From: Cytospora piceicola
Lineage: Eukaryota > Ascomycota > Sordariomycetes > Diaporthales > Cytosporaceae
Direction: 5' to 3'
Assembly: GCA_023375675.1 (NCBI GenBank)
Contig: JALQBC010000049.1
Location: forward strand, 1-64,000
Length of the DNA: 64,000 nucleotides
Below, one piece after another: positions 35,601-48,027 of the stretch; the first letter of the stretch is position 1; each line of letters begins with the position of its first letter. The notes under the pieces were generated by a model. It was not told the DNA's origin, did not search any database, and was given only the letters and a program-made list of their open reading frames with translations. Both the position numbers and the translations under genes were made by a program.

Positions 35601-35866
35601 GGCGGGCCGTGCCCCCGTCCGACGACCCCGACAACGGCCTGCGCCTGACGACCGAGATGTCGAGGATGTTCGAGGGGTTCGCGAGCGGCGGCGCCCACGC
35701 GGGCCACTTCGGCGGGGCCAGCCACGGTGATGACTTTTACGGTGGCAATGTTGGCCATGTTGGTGGCGGCGGCGGCGGCGGCGGAGGGTACCACGCGGGT
35801 AACGTGCACCACGGGCATCTTGGTGATGGGGACGGTGTTTATCAACACATGAAGGAAATGTTCTGA
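32624..35866 (+). CDS. Zn2Cys6 fungal transcription factor
   Basis: Five exons: 32624-33064, 33172-33188, 33370-34507, 34599-34865, 34925-35866; 934 residues. A Ser/Pro-rich N-terminus holds an 11-residue poly-Ala tract; KRKQDGG and KQQRSKRNR look like nuclear localisation signals. The zinc cluster has the exact spacing C153-x2-C156-x6-C163-x5-C169-x2-C172-x6-C179 (YISIACNECKRRKIKC...). The first Cys is encoded across the boundary of a 17-nt micro-exon. A short coiled coil follows (TVTRLQEQVDTLFQNMNSLR), which suggests dimer DNA binding. The fungal_trans middle-homology region occupies about 330-750, and the last 170 residues are Gly/His/Pro-rich and disordered. The target genes are unknown; proximity to glutamine synthetase or lgd1 is not evidence of regulation. 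Confidence 0.9.
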
Positions 35867-36399
35867 GCGGGCGTGGGGCTTCATGGATCCGTTTAATATC
35901 AGAATTCTATTATATATAAATATATATCAATGAGAGCGTCTTTTTGTTCGGCCTTGCTGCTATTTATTACTATTGGGGATACCAATGACAGTTCTGGTAT
36001 CATCAAACTGCCGTGACCACTACGATCTGCTGATGGTACTATTTGGGGCCTACTCAGGTTGGTGAGCAGCTGTTTCTCATTCCACCTGTTCTGGAGAAGC
36101 TTGTTCCAGGGTTTTACGTGGCAGTGTTGCCCGTCTGCAAGCTCCTCTTCACGTCCAGGTCACATGAAGACACAATATTGGATACTATGGTGACTGGGCG
36201 GTTTTCATGAATTTGGAGGTTTTTACACACGAGAAATATCTTTTTGTACCACGGGAGGAAATGAATGTCCCTCGACAAATACTGGTTCAGGGGGGAAAAG
36301 GGCATGCAAGATTGACTTGGCTAAGACTACTCATTATTGACTGTGTTCACCTGTACCGCCTTCTTCCCGTTTATTCTTCGTCCCCCCTTGTCATTTGCT
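35867..36399. other. Intergenic, no gene seen
   Basis: Starts with an A/T-rich segment (35905-35930, runs of TATATAAA) just after the transcription factor stop, which may contain its polyadenylation signals. Nothing else recognised. Confidence 0.5.
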
Positions 36400-38020
36400 C
36401 GAACTGTCACAATCTCCGCGGGAAATGGCTCTCACCTGCGGCAAACCCAGGCACTTGAGTACCTAGCCGAGGTGGCTCATATCGACCGTGGTACCAAGTT
36501 TGCGCCAGCGGCTCGCAACAGGCATATCGGAAACATCTTGGTAGCACGTCAGGGTAACGGGCTCCACATCCAGACTCAACGTCTCGGGTAGGATTAGCTG
36601 GGACGCTGGAACGGTGGGACGGTCGACTCGGTGCTTGTGTGCCTGCGTGGGATCGACTGTGCCCGTTGACTGAACCGTTCCCCTGCGCCTCTGGCCTGGG
36701 CGTTTTCTTCGGGCCGTCATCACGATGGCATGCGCGATCTTGACCATATTCCGGGCACGATACCTCGCCGATGCGACCCCTTCGTCTGTGATCTTCAACA
36801 GCGGCGGCCGAGCTCCATGGGTCCATGCTCCGGGAAGTCGTACCCCTCGGGAGGAACGACAACAGGCCCCGTTCGCGAGGGGCGTGGGGCTCCAACCGGG
36901 GTCCAGGAAGGAACACATCGCCACCATCTGACTGCGGATCCTACCTACTCCAGGAAGCTGGACACACCGTTCCAGCGGAGTTCCTGGTCAACACCCGTAT
37001 CGAGCTTCCGCATATGGGCGGACCTGGCGTCAGCCTCCCAGACCGGGGGGACTTCTCCGAGCAGCCGCCACGATTGAGATGAGCTCGACATAGGTCTGTA
37101 CGAGAGCGTCGCAGAGGATGCGGACTTGGCGGGGGCGCTGGAGGAAAGATGCGAGTAGACTGCCGCGATGGCGAAATCCGCAGCATCCTTCCCGTTCAGG
37201 AAGGAGGTGAGGAGTGATCTGCCAACAAGAGGTACCCCTGGATGGCCGACGCGGTTGAGGAAGTTTAGGAACAAATAGTCAAAGTGACGAGTCTCCCATT
37301 TCGAGCAAAGGCCAAGGCCGTTATTGTCCTTGAACCGGATCAACCGTTGGGTCGTCCCGAAGGGAGCTGCACTCACCACCTGGTCAGTCACCCAGACAGT
37401 TTTGTCCTGTCCGAACCCTCTCAAGACTGTCAGTGTGATCATGCTCAAGGGTTTTCAAGGCCATATCCTGGACCTTCTGATGGGGAGAATACCTTATGGC
37501 TGTCCTCTCACGAGTGTGGGCTTCTGTCTCGCGGTGAGTCAGGACCGTCGAAACCAGGCCAGCCATAGGTTATTTTCGGGGGGAAATGAATGCCATAACT
37601 TGGAGACGACCGTGAAGTTCATGTGGCAAGGCGTTGCGAGGAGGGTCAAAGTACCTACCCGAGAGGTCGTTAGGAGAAAACAACAAATTACTGCGCCGTA
37701 CCAAGCACACACAGATCCAGTCGAGAATTTCCACCCGACTCATCGATCGATTGATCCAACCGTGAAGATAACTCTCACGTAGGCGCGAGACTCTTCAGAG
37801 ACTCAAGACTCTCCAGGTCATAGACAGCTTTCCTCCTGCTGCCTCGCAAATGGCCGCCTCCCACTTCTCGATGGCCTCCTCCTCCTCCTCCTCCTCCTGC
37901 TGCTGCTGCTGCTCCTCGGCGGTGATCTCTGCCACTGATCGTCTTGACGTTGACGCGCCTTCTCCATGTAGAGGAGCTTGGCGCAGGTGTACTCGCTTCA
38001 CCGCTGGAAACCCCAGCCTA
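36400..38020 (-). pseudogene. Possible frame-broken gene remnant, unrecognised
   Basis: On the minus strand several adjoining stretches look like coding sequence, with C/G-rich third positions, but in different frames: 38001-37795 (an E/Q-rich segment ending GGKLSMTWRVLSL), 37448-36945 (167 codons, KWETRHFDYLFLNFLNRVGH) and, overlapping it in another frame, a stretch reading RQVRILCDALVQTYVELISI, then 36927-36463. The frame changes cannot all be explained by splice signals I can see. This fits a decayed gene with insertions or deletions, but a multi-exon gene or chance frames remain possible. No family recognised. Confidence 0.3.
37873..37915. repeat. (TCC)n(TGC)n microsatellite
   Basis: Seven or eight TCC units followed by about five TGC units. 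On the minus strand it encodes consecutive Gln then Glu residues in the open frame at 38001-37795. Confidence 0.85.
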
Positions 38021-40852
38021 GCCTGGAAGGGCGTTGACTACAGACGCCATCAGAGCAGGTGGCCAGGCACGAGGTTCCTTGTCCACTTTGTTGTTAGTCA
38101 GACTGGTGTGGCAAGGTAGAAAGAAGTTTGGAAGTGGTCTTGCTGATTGACTAGGGAAGCGAAGACGAGAGGGGACAATTATCCGGCACAGAGGAATATG
38201 TACCTGATAGCCTTCCTACCATCAAAACAAGTCAATTTCGAAGCGAGGACAAACCCCATTGTTTCTAGATAGGGACCCAATGAGAAGGAAGAAGTTGTCT
38301 TCCTCTTTCAAGATGAACGTACTTCTTTGCACGTCTTCAATTCTATCTCCCGGGATGATCCCTCGCAGAGTGTGTATTTTATTATGGAAGTCGGCATCCT
38401 TATTCGAGACTGAATGTTGCTGTCTTCACTTACAACGTTGGGCCGAACGCAACTGCCTCCAGACAACGGCAGACCTAGGAGGCATTGCTTGGATACTTAT
38501 GGACCCAGACCTTGGCACTGTTCAACCTGCAATCCGAGCCAAGCATCAGGTCCAATACCAGTGATCCACACGCGTTCGTATCCAAGTGAGCCAGGAGCCA
38601 GGAGCCAGTAGCATCACTACAAAAGCGTAATAAGGTACTATGTCGCCTCCAGGAGTACCGGTAGTTCGTTGAAATAAGGTTTATCGTGAGATCGTGATAG
38701 GGGATGCCTGTGCTGATCCTCCAGGTAGTGGATGCTCTCACATCGCTTGCAAGATTACCAGATTAACCAGCTTTGGGCACACCGCCGTGACCGGTCCACC
38801 TGACATTATTCTTGACTCCGGGGCAAGGCCGAAGCTAGTGTCCTCTCCAGACCATGTCCTCAGGCGGTCATGTTTATGCAAATGTAGCTCAAGGGAAGGG
38901 CATTCTTGAGGCACAAAGTTTTTAGAAGTGCATTGTGAAGCCTGGCACCTAGGTGTGGCCGCCCCTCGTCCCCAACGGCAAGTCTTGCCAGTATGCCAGA
39001 AAAATAAAGTGTCCCAAGCCCTTGACACGCTGACACGCAACTGTGTCTCATCTTGTTGCTTATCTAATTGCCGGGGTCAGACATCAGCAATCCCTGGTAC
39101 GTGGCCAGGCGTAAGCAGTACGACGTGAATTTGGCCTTGCTGGTTGCACACGTACAACCTGTCACGCGTTTGAGCGTCACAAGCCAACGGTGCCGGCGTC
39201 ACCGGTGACGAACAAATCGCTCGGAGCTGACGCGACTTTTGTGATTGCGGCGGACTTTGTGCATACACAGTACATAGGCTGATAGGGTCTCTCACCCATC
39301 TGATTATCTGCCCATGTGATTGATTACTTGTGTACCTGATTTCTTGACTACGTAGGTACTTACTTCAGTGAGTACTTGAGGGACCACATAGGCCGAGGCT
39401 ACCTAGGTAAAAAATGTTGTTGTGGCAACTACCTACCAAATACCTATAAGGTATCAAAACACATATTGCCTCGCAACCTCTGCTCTGTCACCAACGGCGG
39501 TCAGAGTGAGTATCTGGGGAACGTACGCAGGTCTCGTTGCGAGCGACACGTGATTGCGATATCTTTAGTACAAACATAATAACATCTAACCGTGCATAGG
39601 TGTGCATATATATATATATATATGGACCCGGACACACTGACATGGCAGACTGCCGGGACTGGGCCCAGACTGGGGAAAAGACACATGCTAAGTACGAAGG
39701 AAAAAAGAGTAAACAACGAATAACGTGGGGCGCAAGGGGAAACTCCACAAGACCCTTTCTGCTTTCGTGCACGGAAGGACCCTGAATGTTCATTTTTTTT
39801 TTGGGCTCGACGAACCCCCTGGCAGGGTTTCATCCTGAGCGGGTCTGGCATGTGAAAGTCTGCAGGGTTTGGCATGTGGCAGCTGTTGGTAGTAAAAAGG
39901 TGTCTCTGATCGACATGCCAATCTAAGTACTAAGTAAGGGATCTAAGTAAGGGACAGGAAGCCACAGTGGCCACTAGATGTTAGACGTTAGACTTCTCGC
40001 CCCTCAGGTCCCAGATGCCGTAACACCAATATTTCCTGCGGCAGTGGTCACTGTTCCAAGCTGATGATTGTTTAGAAGAGTTGGGTGTTCAGGAGTGTCA
40101 AAGAGCCAGAACGGGGGCCAGTGAGGCTGAGGGCTTCTGAGGGCGTTTCCGAATTCTCTTCACTTAGGCACTTAGGGGATCCATTATGGAGCACCGGGTC
40201 CGGAACCTTGGATTCTAGTGCCGATTATGCATTGGAATGGGGTTAGGCCTGTTTTTTTTTTCCCTCTCTCTTCTTTTCCTCAACGGGCTCTCCCTCGCCT
40301 CCTCAACCACTGAGTTGTCAACTGGGCTCTCGCTGCATTGATGACGACTCGAGTCAAGCCATGCGGGCTGCAGCAAGTAGAGAGAGGCGCATTGCACACA
40401 CATTTACCTTACCTAGGTACTTTCCTCCTTTTTTTTTGGTGCCCTCTCTCTTTTTTTTCACCGCCGCCAATAGCGTCTCAGGGGCCTCCTTCTAAGTACT
40501 TGGGTACCTACTAGAAAGTACCTACTCAGGATTCAGGGGCTCCTCTCAAGGGGACCTGGGCCCCCGGGTCTTGCCCCCATGGACCCTGGGGCCCAGGCGC
40601 TTTTCAAATCCAAAATTATCCACCTTGACAGGGGTTCTACACTTGTTGATATCGGCCTGAGCGGTCTAGGGTAAAAAATGTTGATATCGTGTCAGTCGCG
40701 CGCCCTTCCCAAATATGCGCCACGGATAAAGACTCTGCTTGCGGCTCGGTTGCTCTCCCTTACAACCTACAACGACCAGGACTTGTTGTCGAAATCACTA
40801 GTAGTCTCCAAGGTCAGAAGAAGGAGAAGAAGAAGAAGAAGCAGCAGCAGCA
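38021..40852. other. Gene-poor region with simple repeats
   Basis: About 2.8 kb with only short open frames. It includes an (AT)9 tract at 39606-39623, poly-T runs near 40250, 40430 and 40450, and CCTAGG palindromes near 38947, 39401 and 40411. The last 200 bases are the likely promoter and leader of the desaturase; purine-rich GAAGAA and GCAGCA repeats directly precede its start. Confidence 0.5.
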
Positions 40853-42421
40853 ATGGCTTCCGCAACGGCAACCATACAGACGAGGAGCAGGACAGCAAAG
40901 GTTAGCCCGGTCTCTACTATACTATTGTGTTTCTTGTATCCCCTGAGGTCATACGCAAACTCATGATCATATTCCCGATGGCAACCAAACCTCATTGTCA
41001 CATCAAAGACAACCCGACCTCCTCAACAACACGTTCGCTGACCTTTCTTCTCCCAGGCTGCTCCTTCCGCCCCTATCCACCTTGAGGAGGTAAAGGAACA
41101 GGAATTCCCTGATGTCAGCACCATCAAGAGCTGGATCCCGGCCCACTGCTTCCAGCCTTCGAAGGTGACATCCATGCTCTATGTCGCCCGTGACTATGGC
41201 ATGGCTCTCTCTCTGGGCTGGGCCGCCCTGACCTTCATCCCCCAGATCCAGGACTTCTACCTGCGCTCTGCAGCCTGGATGACCTACGGCTTCCTCCAAG
41301 GTCTCGTCTGCGTTGGCATCTGGATCCTGGGTCACGAGTGCGGCCACGGCGCATTTTCCACCAGCACCAGGCTTAACGACTTCATGGGCTGGTTCATGCA
41401 CTCGTCTCTGCTCGTCCCCTACTTCAGCTGGAAGTTCAGCCACCACCGCCACCACAGATTCACCGGCCACATGGAGAAGGACAGTAAGTTGTGCCCCAAA
41501 ATATCTTTTGGCGCCTGGCGGTATGCAGCGTTAAGACTGTTATGACGCCCGATCCCCCTCGATACCGCTCTCCCGGCCGTGAAACGCGACTAACATGAGG
41601 TGTCACAGTGGCCTTTGTTCCCAACACTGTTGAAGACAGGTCGCGGAAGCAACAGATGAAGTCACAAGTGAAGTCGATCTTGAACTCGGAACTCCTTGAG
41701 GACACTCCCGCTTTCCAGATGATCAAGTTGCTTTTCCACCAAATCCTTGGCTTCCAGCTGTATCTTCTGACGAACGCCACGGCTGGCAAGGCTAGCTTGC
41801 AGCGTGACGAGAAGAGCTCCTACCGACTGAGCCACTTCGAGCCCACTTCCGCCGTCTTCAGACCCAATGAGGCCTTCTACATTGGACTCTCTGACTTGGG
41901 TCTCGCGCTCAACTTTGCGGCCCAGTACTACGCTTCGACTATCGTCGGATGGCAGACGGTCGCCCTGCTGTACATCATTCCGTACATGTGGGTCCACCAC
42001 TGGCTCGTGGCCATCACCTACCTCCACCACAACCACCTCGACGTCCCTCACTACGAGGCAGACTCTTGGACCTACGTCAAGGGAGCGCTTGCCACCGTCG
42101 ACCGCGACTTCGGCTGGGTTGGACGCCACCTGTTCCACAACATCATCGACCACCACGTCATCCACCACATTTTCCCGTGAGTGTCCTTCTGCCCGTACGC
42201 TATATCCGTACTCGCTTGCTAACAAACCGTGCAGTCGCATTCCCTTCTACAAGGCTGAGGAGGCCACCGAGGCCATCCGGCCCAAGCTTGGCAACCTCTA
42301 CCACCGCGACGAGCGCTCCTTCTTGGGCCAGCTGTGGTCCGTCTGGACGAACTGCCTGTACGTGGAGAAGGACCCCAACGTGCCAGGTGCTATGAGATGG
42401 GCCTCGAACGAGAAGCAATAG
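40853..42421 (+). CDS. Membrane fatty acid desaturase, omega-3/delta-12 (Fm1 type)
   Basis: Four exons: 40853-40900, 41057-41483, 41609-42176, 42235-42421; 409 residues. An ER acyl-lipid desaturase with the three diiron histidine boxes HECGH (109-113), HHRHH (145-149) and HVIHH (341-345), and hydrophobic segments at about 60-105 and 225-275. The N-terminus PDVSTIKSWIPAHCFQPS and the block WILGHECGHGAFS...GHMEKDMAFVP resemble the shorter Sordariomycete class typified by Fusarium Fm1, which makes alpha-linolenic acid (delta-15, with delta-12 activity), rather than the longer delta-12-only class of about 470 residues. Regiospecificity is therefore inferred from length and similarity. All three introns have good signals, with GCTAAC branch in the last. 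Stops at EKQ. Confidence 0.9.
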
Positions 42422-43856
42422 ACTAGAGGATCTTGCGATACCGACGTCCGTATGGACTTTGGGAACTTTTCCTTTATTTGCTGGATGTGGGAATATAGAC
42501 GCCTTATACCCCGATAGACGGATGGCTGAAGATAGACAAAAACGCATTGGACAGGGGCATCTTGGTATCGGTTTAGAGAGGAATGTAGGGGATAGGTTCG
42601 CTGTACGATAGGAGACAAGATGCGAGATGATACTTTTTTGCAAAGTTAACAAACCACTTTTTAAAGCGTGTCGTTATTTCCGTCTGAGTGGCTGAGCTGA
42701 TGTCCTTATGTGCACCAAGGTATGATATCCTGACGGTCCCGTCGATACTATCTGTGGTCTGTCGCCATGGATAGTCACCAGGACGCTGCTGCAAAGTCAG
42801 TCTAACCAAGCTATATATCGAAATACAACCATGGAGCCGTAGTGTACCAGCACCGTACTTGCGACCACGCATATATGGCTTGACAGTCACATGATCATAT
42901 TTTCCATAAACCCTCTATGTACAATCAATCGTTACTCAACTACCTGAGTGTATAAACTACACTCATCAACCCTCCGTTATTGATCGACTCGACTCCCAAG
43001 CAGCCAAGGTCAACTTAGAAGGACCAGATCCTGCACACCCTTCACCCGCCTTACTGGTCTCATCAAGTTTTGTTTCTTCCACTTTTTGTCCCGCTGCAGT
43101 ACATATAGTGACTGAGTGACAGGGGGAACGTGCAGGCGCGGCAAGGATCGGCATAAGACGCCTCAACACTGCGGATCACAACCTTGATCAGCAGCTCGTG
43201 ATAAGTTGAACGACATCGGCGCGCTCGTGTTTGTGGGTCCAAACCATGGACATTCTTTCGAAGTGAACGCACTGGTTTTGCTCACGTTGCCCCCTCTCGG
43301 ACGAGAGAGTACAGCCAGTCGCACGGTGCACCTCGCTATGTAAGTTGTACAACGTGCCTCTCGACAAATCAGCCCCACACTGGTGATTCCGAGGCATACA
43401 AAAATATCTAGTACAACACACAGCTGCAGAGCAAACTTCACCAAAGCTTGGGGCCGAGCACGAGCCTCCCTCTTTGCTTTATACAACTATAAGGGCGTGG
43501 GCTGGGCGTCCGTGCTGGAACGTGCTGGCATATGACCAAGGTTCCGCTGGTCGTATTGCTGAACTGACGCCCGGGCCCTGAGGCACGTCCTTGAGCATTG
43601 CCTCGTTGATGGCGGGCGGATGGGGGAAAGACGCTCACACCTGGATAATTTTAGGGCACCTCGACGACAATTTGGGCCTTGAGCACGGTAATGGGTATCG
43701 TGCTTGGAAGTCAGTACCAAATTTATTATTGATAACTTAGAAGAACCCAAGGGACACCTCTCTGTTATGCTCCTATTCTACGTGTGAATGGGCTACCTGG
43801 GCATTTTTTGACTGCATTCTCGACGTTTTCCAACTCGACATCCAGATAACTACACC
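42422..43856. other. Intergenic, no gene seen
   Basis: 1.4 kb with overlapping short frames only, mostly on the minus strand, none with a domain or splice support. It contains the desaturase 3' end and the promoter of the carboxypeptidase-like gene. Confidence 0.5.
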
Positions 43857-45791
43857 ATGAAGCTACCTAAGCCTACCGTGATTGGGCTTCTGGCCCTGGT
43901 GACTGCGTCTCCTTTTAACTACCACGGGTACAAGGTCTTTCGAATCAACATGGCTAATGAAACCGAGACGGATTTTCTTGAAAACCACCTGAGCGATTTC
44001 GACTACAATATCTACGGTTCCGATAATCTAGGAAACTTGAGCGTGGCTATTGCTCCAGACAATGTCACCGCCTTCGAAGCACTTGGCCTGCATACGTCTA
44101 TTTTACATGCTGACTTGGGTGCGGATATTGACGCGGAGTCGGGGATAGGCTCGGGTGAAGGCGCAGGGAAAGAGTTCGGGATCAAGACGCTGAGTGCTAA
44201 GTGTATGTATAACCAGCCCCTGTGCTATTAACTTGCCCAGTTCTCTTTCAAACCTCTGAAGGTTTCTGATGTATCCATTGCCCATATCCTCTCCTTCTCA
44301 GAAAGCATCTGTCACAAATATAATAGTGGAGTGCGAGTGCCAGAAAACTGGCAACGAACGCTTGAGCATTATTAAGGTGTTGATGGGTTTGCTGACATGG
44401 CCGATACTATACAGACAGCACAATAGAGCTCCATCCTTGCCTTGAATCGCGTGGAGAGTGGTTTAAGGAGTGGTTCGAAAGTTACCACCAATTCTTTGAA
44501 CATCAGGATTTCTGGGAAGCGCTGCTGTCCTGCTTTCCAAAGAACTCCGCGAACCTGAAGATTGGCGAGACATACAATTCACGCGACATTCGGGCATTCC
44601 ACCTATACCATGATGCCACACACCCTCAGGATGTTATTTTGTTTCACGTAAGTCCATGTGTGCAACAACCCCTCGATACCCCTTGACCCATAAGCAAGAA
44701 GCCTGGGACGTCCATGTAATGTCAGCGGGCTGAAGCCATATTGAATGGCTATACGATCTCTCTTTTCAAATGTTTACCCTGTCACTGATCTGGAAGACTC
44801 AGAGACGTTTGTAATGCTGACCTCACAACTAACCCCAAAGGCAAATGTGTATGGACGCGATTGGATATCTACCGCAGCTGCCGAGTATTTCATGTTCGCC
44901 TTCATCAATGATTGTTTGAACGGTAACATCAATTCCTTATCCCTACTTAAAAACTACGACTTCTACATTCTTCCCGTCGTCAATCCAGATGGTAAGCCCC
45001 GAACCAAATATTTGTCAACATCCCATCCCGCTCTTACCCCTTCGGCCTTTGTCCTTTAGCGGACTGCGTACGAATTTGCGATCCTGGGCCGACGGCCGCC
45101 ACTGACGAATAAAAGGCATGGCCGAAACACAGCAGGACAATCGTAACTGGCAGAAGAACGCCCAGCTGCGAGAGAAAACTACCTGTGCTGGCACGAATCT
45201 CAACCGCAACTGGCCGATGAACTGGGATGTCAGTATGCCCGACGACGGGGCTTACTGGCCATGCAGGACTACGTTCAAGGGGAACTCCCCGGCAGATACG
45301 CAGGAGGTTCGGTCTATCATGGACCTCATGGATGGCAAATTCATCAAGCTCTCCATCGAGTGGCAGGCCAACGGACAGAGGGGTGAGCCACGCTTTCTCT
45401 CTTTGCCTCGTGTTACCAAAACAAAAGTACTTGACTAGCTAACTCGAGCTTCATAGTCATGTGGCCGTTCCATGCCAGGAACGCGGATTTCACGAGAAAG
45501 CAGGTTTATGAAAACAAGACAAAAAGGCTTATCGACTTCCTGAACAAGCTCTGCTCCAAAGATTGCACTGAATGGACAGGCATTCTCGCTTCCCGTGTGG
45601 GGGACTTATCAGGGACAAGCCTGGACTACATGGCAAAGCTGGCTCATGAGACCATCCACAAACTGGACTGGGCATATTTGATACAATTAGGTGCCAGGGA
45701 CGGAAAATTCGTTATACCGAGAGAAGAAATTCTGCCCATTGCGGAGGATCAATACATTACTATGAAATGGTTTCTCTTGAATGAACTATGA
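43857..45791 (+). CDS. M14 carboxypeptidase-like protein lacking zinc and catalytic residues
   Basis: Five exons: 43857-44202, 44415-44647, 44841-44991, 45116-45382, 45457-45791; 443 residues, no internal stop. A signal peptide (KPTVIGLLALVTAS) and an M14 propeptide (about 20-110) precede a carboxypeptidase-A-like domain. Structural motifs persist: LPVVNPDG, an arginine in NRNWQK (253), TNLNRNW (271-276) and IPREEILPIAED. The catalytic ones do not. By eye the HxxE zinc motif is Tyr197-Gly-Arg-Asp200, the third zinc His is Glu325 (LSIEWQANGQ), and the general-base Glu is Gln409 (LIQLG). Retained frame, phases and scaffold suggest an expressed secreted pseudo-enzyme rather than decay; fungal Ecm14 is a known inactive M14 relative but keeps its zinc ligands. 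Codon use is less biased than in neighbouring housekeeping genes. Confidence 0.82.
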
Positions 45792-46987
45792 GGGCCGTTT
45801 TGCCTGTTGACTCTTCCATCTGCCTTGGGCGGTGATAAGAAGTTGACACTGATATTGAATTAGGGATCTACTTCATGTTACGGCGTGACCTAAAGACCAG
45901 AGCAAGTCTGTGATGCTCTCAAGGTTCAATAGACTATTTTTATGGGGTACATGTGTGGTGGTTGGAGAGTCTGGATGAAGTGTGTATCAGACTTTACCTC
46001 CTCTGTGGGCAAATCTACATGTATAGTTTCAAGTAGCGAAAATCAACAAATTTACGAGGCTGGTACAATGATTCCATCCTTTTCTGATGCTTCCACGCTT
46101 CGCGCCATCCTCTCTGAGTCACATGGCTATGGAAGGATGCGAATGATAGGTAATATGCAGTTTTTGATATACACTAGATATAACAACAACAAAGACACAA
46201 AGTTTGCATATGACATTGCTCCTGGACTAATCTTACTCAAAGGACTATGTAATATATGCTCATTGTTTAGTGTGACATCGAAGTTTCAGTACGTACGCCT
46301 GTATCTACAGACGAATACAAAAAGCACAATACTTTCATTGTTCGTGGAAGACAACAATGCCACCGTGCTGAAACATATTACAATGCGGAACCTTCGCAAG
46401 GCCTTAGCTGGCTTTGACCCGTAAGTTACATGTACTGCGGGCCTACTAGACCCCTCGTCCTCAAGACTGACAATCATAGGTCGTTTTGTAAGAGGCATGG
46501 AGTCTTTGGTGGCCTGCCTGGCTGGACAATAAAACGACCGTTTTCTACATAGACTTAACAACACCACAGTCTCTACCGGAAGGTGCTGGCCATATGCCTT
46601 TCTAGGCACTACTGTGTAGTCTACAGCCCGAAAACCGTGAATAGAGAAGATTCTCCCGTAGGCTGGAAGCTAATTCGCCATATCTGGACATTTGCTTCAG
46701 AAAGCACTGGTGCTCTCCGCCGCGCCCCCCCCTCCCCCGAAAACACTTTTGTGTATATATGTGCAACAGCGAACACTATCATTGGGAACGCAGGTCTCTG
46801 TCCAATCTGTTACGGAAACATTTATCGCGTTCGTACACGTGCGAATTTATCCCACCCCCACCCTCTTAGTCTGCGATTTTCACTTTCTAAGATTGATACC
46901 AGTGCAGCTTTCCTGCTTCAACTTGGCAAACATCCGACCTCATCCACCCATACTTGACGCCTTCCCACCATCTTTGCTGCTACCGGC
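45792..46987. other. Intergenic, no gene supported
   Basis: A 160-codon plus-strand frame at 45942-46424 is A/T-rich with poor codon bias, and no partner exon was found. A C8 run and C/T-rich blocks occur in 46,720-46,980, next to the start of the Myb-like gene. Confidence 0.5.
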
Positions 46988-48027
46988 ATGCCAAACCACA
47001 ATAGCGAAGTCCCGGAGATGGACGCTCAGTAAGTCCACAAGAAGGATACGCCCTTACTCGATGCTAAGGTAACAATTGTTTGATGCAGACGCCTATCGGC
47101 CATCGCCACCAATGCGATCGAACATACACTGCGTTACCATCTCAGTTCAGAAGCGTAAGTTGATCCGAAACACCCCCAAGTTCACGCACACTGAATTTCC
47201 GTGGACACAGGAGCCTCGATGAGAACGAAAAGACCGTCGTGGGAGACGCAATCCAGGAGATCTTCCATCTCCGCGAGCGCGCTCGAGACATCCAAGTCGC
47301 TCACCTTGAGATCGCCTGCGACGCGGCTATTACTTTCGCCGAGACCTTCAACAGAGGCAAGCCTGAGTAAGTCCAACCGAGCGAGCATTATTTGAGGTCT
47401 AGAAGCGGGCTGCTCACTCCGGCATAGGCCCCAACATATCAACCTGCGTTGGTTCTACGTCTGCGTCCAGAGCCTGCTGAGTGTTGAGTTCAAGCCCGAG
47501 CTGCTCCAAGACGGCCGGGTGGCCCGGTTGTCCCGACTGATCGAGCAGCACGATGGTACCCCAGACACAAACCCCGAGGCCGACTTGTCTTCATCAAGCT
47601 TTTCGTCAGCAGGGGATGACTATTCATCGCGGGAGACGTCTGTTGATCGATCCATCACTGTCAGCAGTGGAAACCCCGTGGCGATGAAGGATCCGAAGAC
47701 GAAATGGGATGACGACGAACTGCAGCAGATGATCCAGCTCAAGAACTCTGGCCTGACACACAAGGCTGTGGCAGTGGGTCTCTCCCTGGATATTGACCTG
47801 ACGCGCATGAATACTGATTCATTTATAACCTCCAGGAACGACTCGGAAGAACGCAGAGCGCTGTCGAGAACAAATATGGGCGATTGAAGAACAGCCGTTC
47901 TGTTACCAACCCAAGCCGTAAGCGACGGCATGGCAAGGAGGAGGAGGAGGAGGAGGTGGAGGATGATGATGATGATGACGATGAACAACCAGTCATCTGC
48001 AGGAAGAGGACCCGCCGCAGAGTCTAA
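46988..48027 (+). CDS. Myb/SANT-like helix-turn-helix nuclear protein
   Basis: Five exons: 46988-47028, 47089-47154, 47211-47366, 47428-47773, 47836-48027; 266 residues. An N-terminal helical region of about 120 residues (TLRYHLSSEA, AIQEIFHLRERARDIQVAHL, INLRWFYVCVQSLLSVEF) is followed by a Ser/Asp-rich linker. A Myb-like motif then reads WDDDELQQMIQLKNSGLTHK-AVAERLGRTQSAVENKYGRLK; the exon 4/5 join falls exactly inside it and restores the helix-turn-helix. The C-terminus is a basic-acidic-basic tail (RKRRHGKEEEEEE..., CRKRTRRRV). The role is presumably DNA or chromatin binding; no named orthologue recognised. The stop TAA at 48025 is followed in the same frame by another 142 open codons. 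Confidence 0.82.

Noticed and set aside
45942..46424. 160-codon plus-strand frame
   Set aside because: A/T-rich, poor codon bias, no domain or exon partner.
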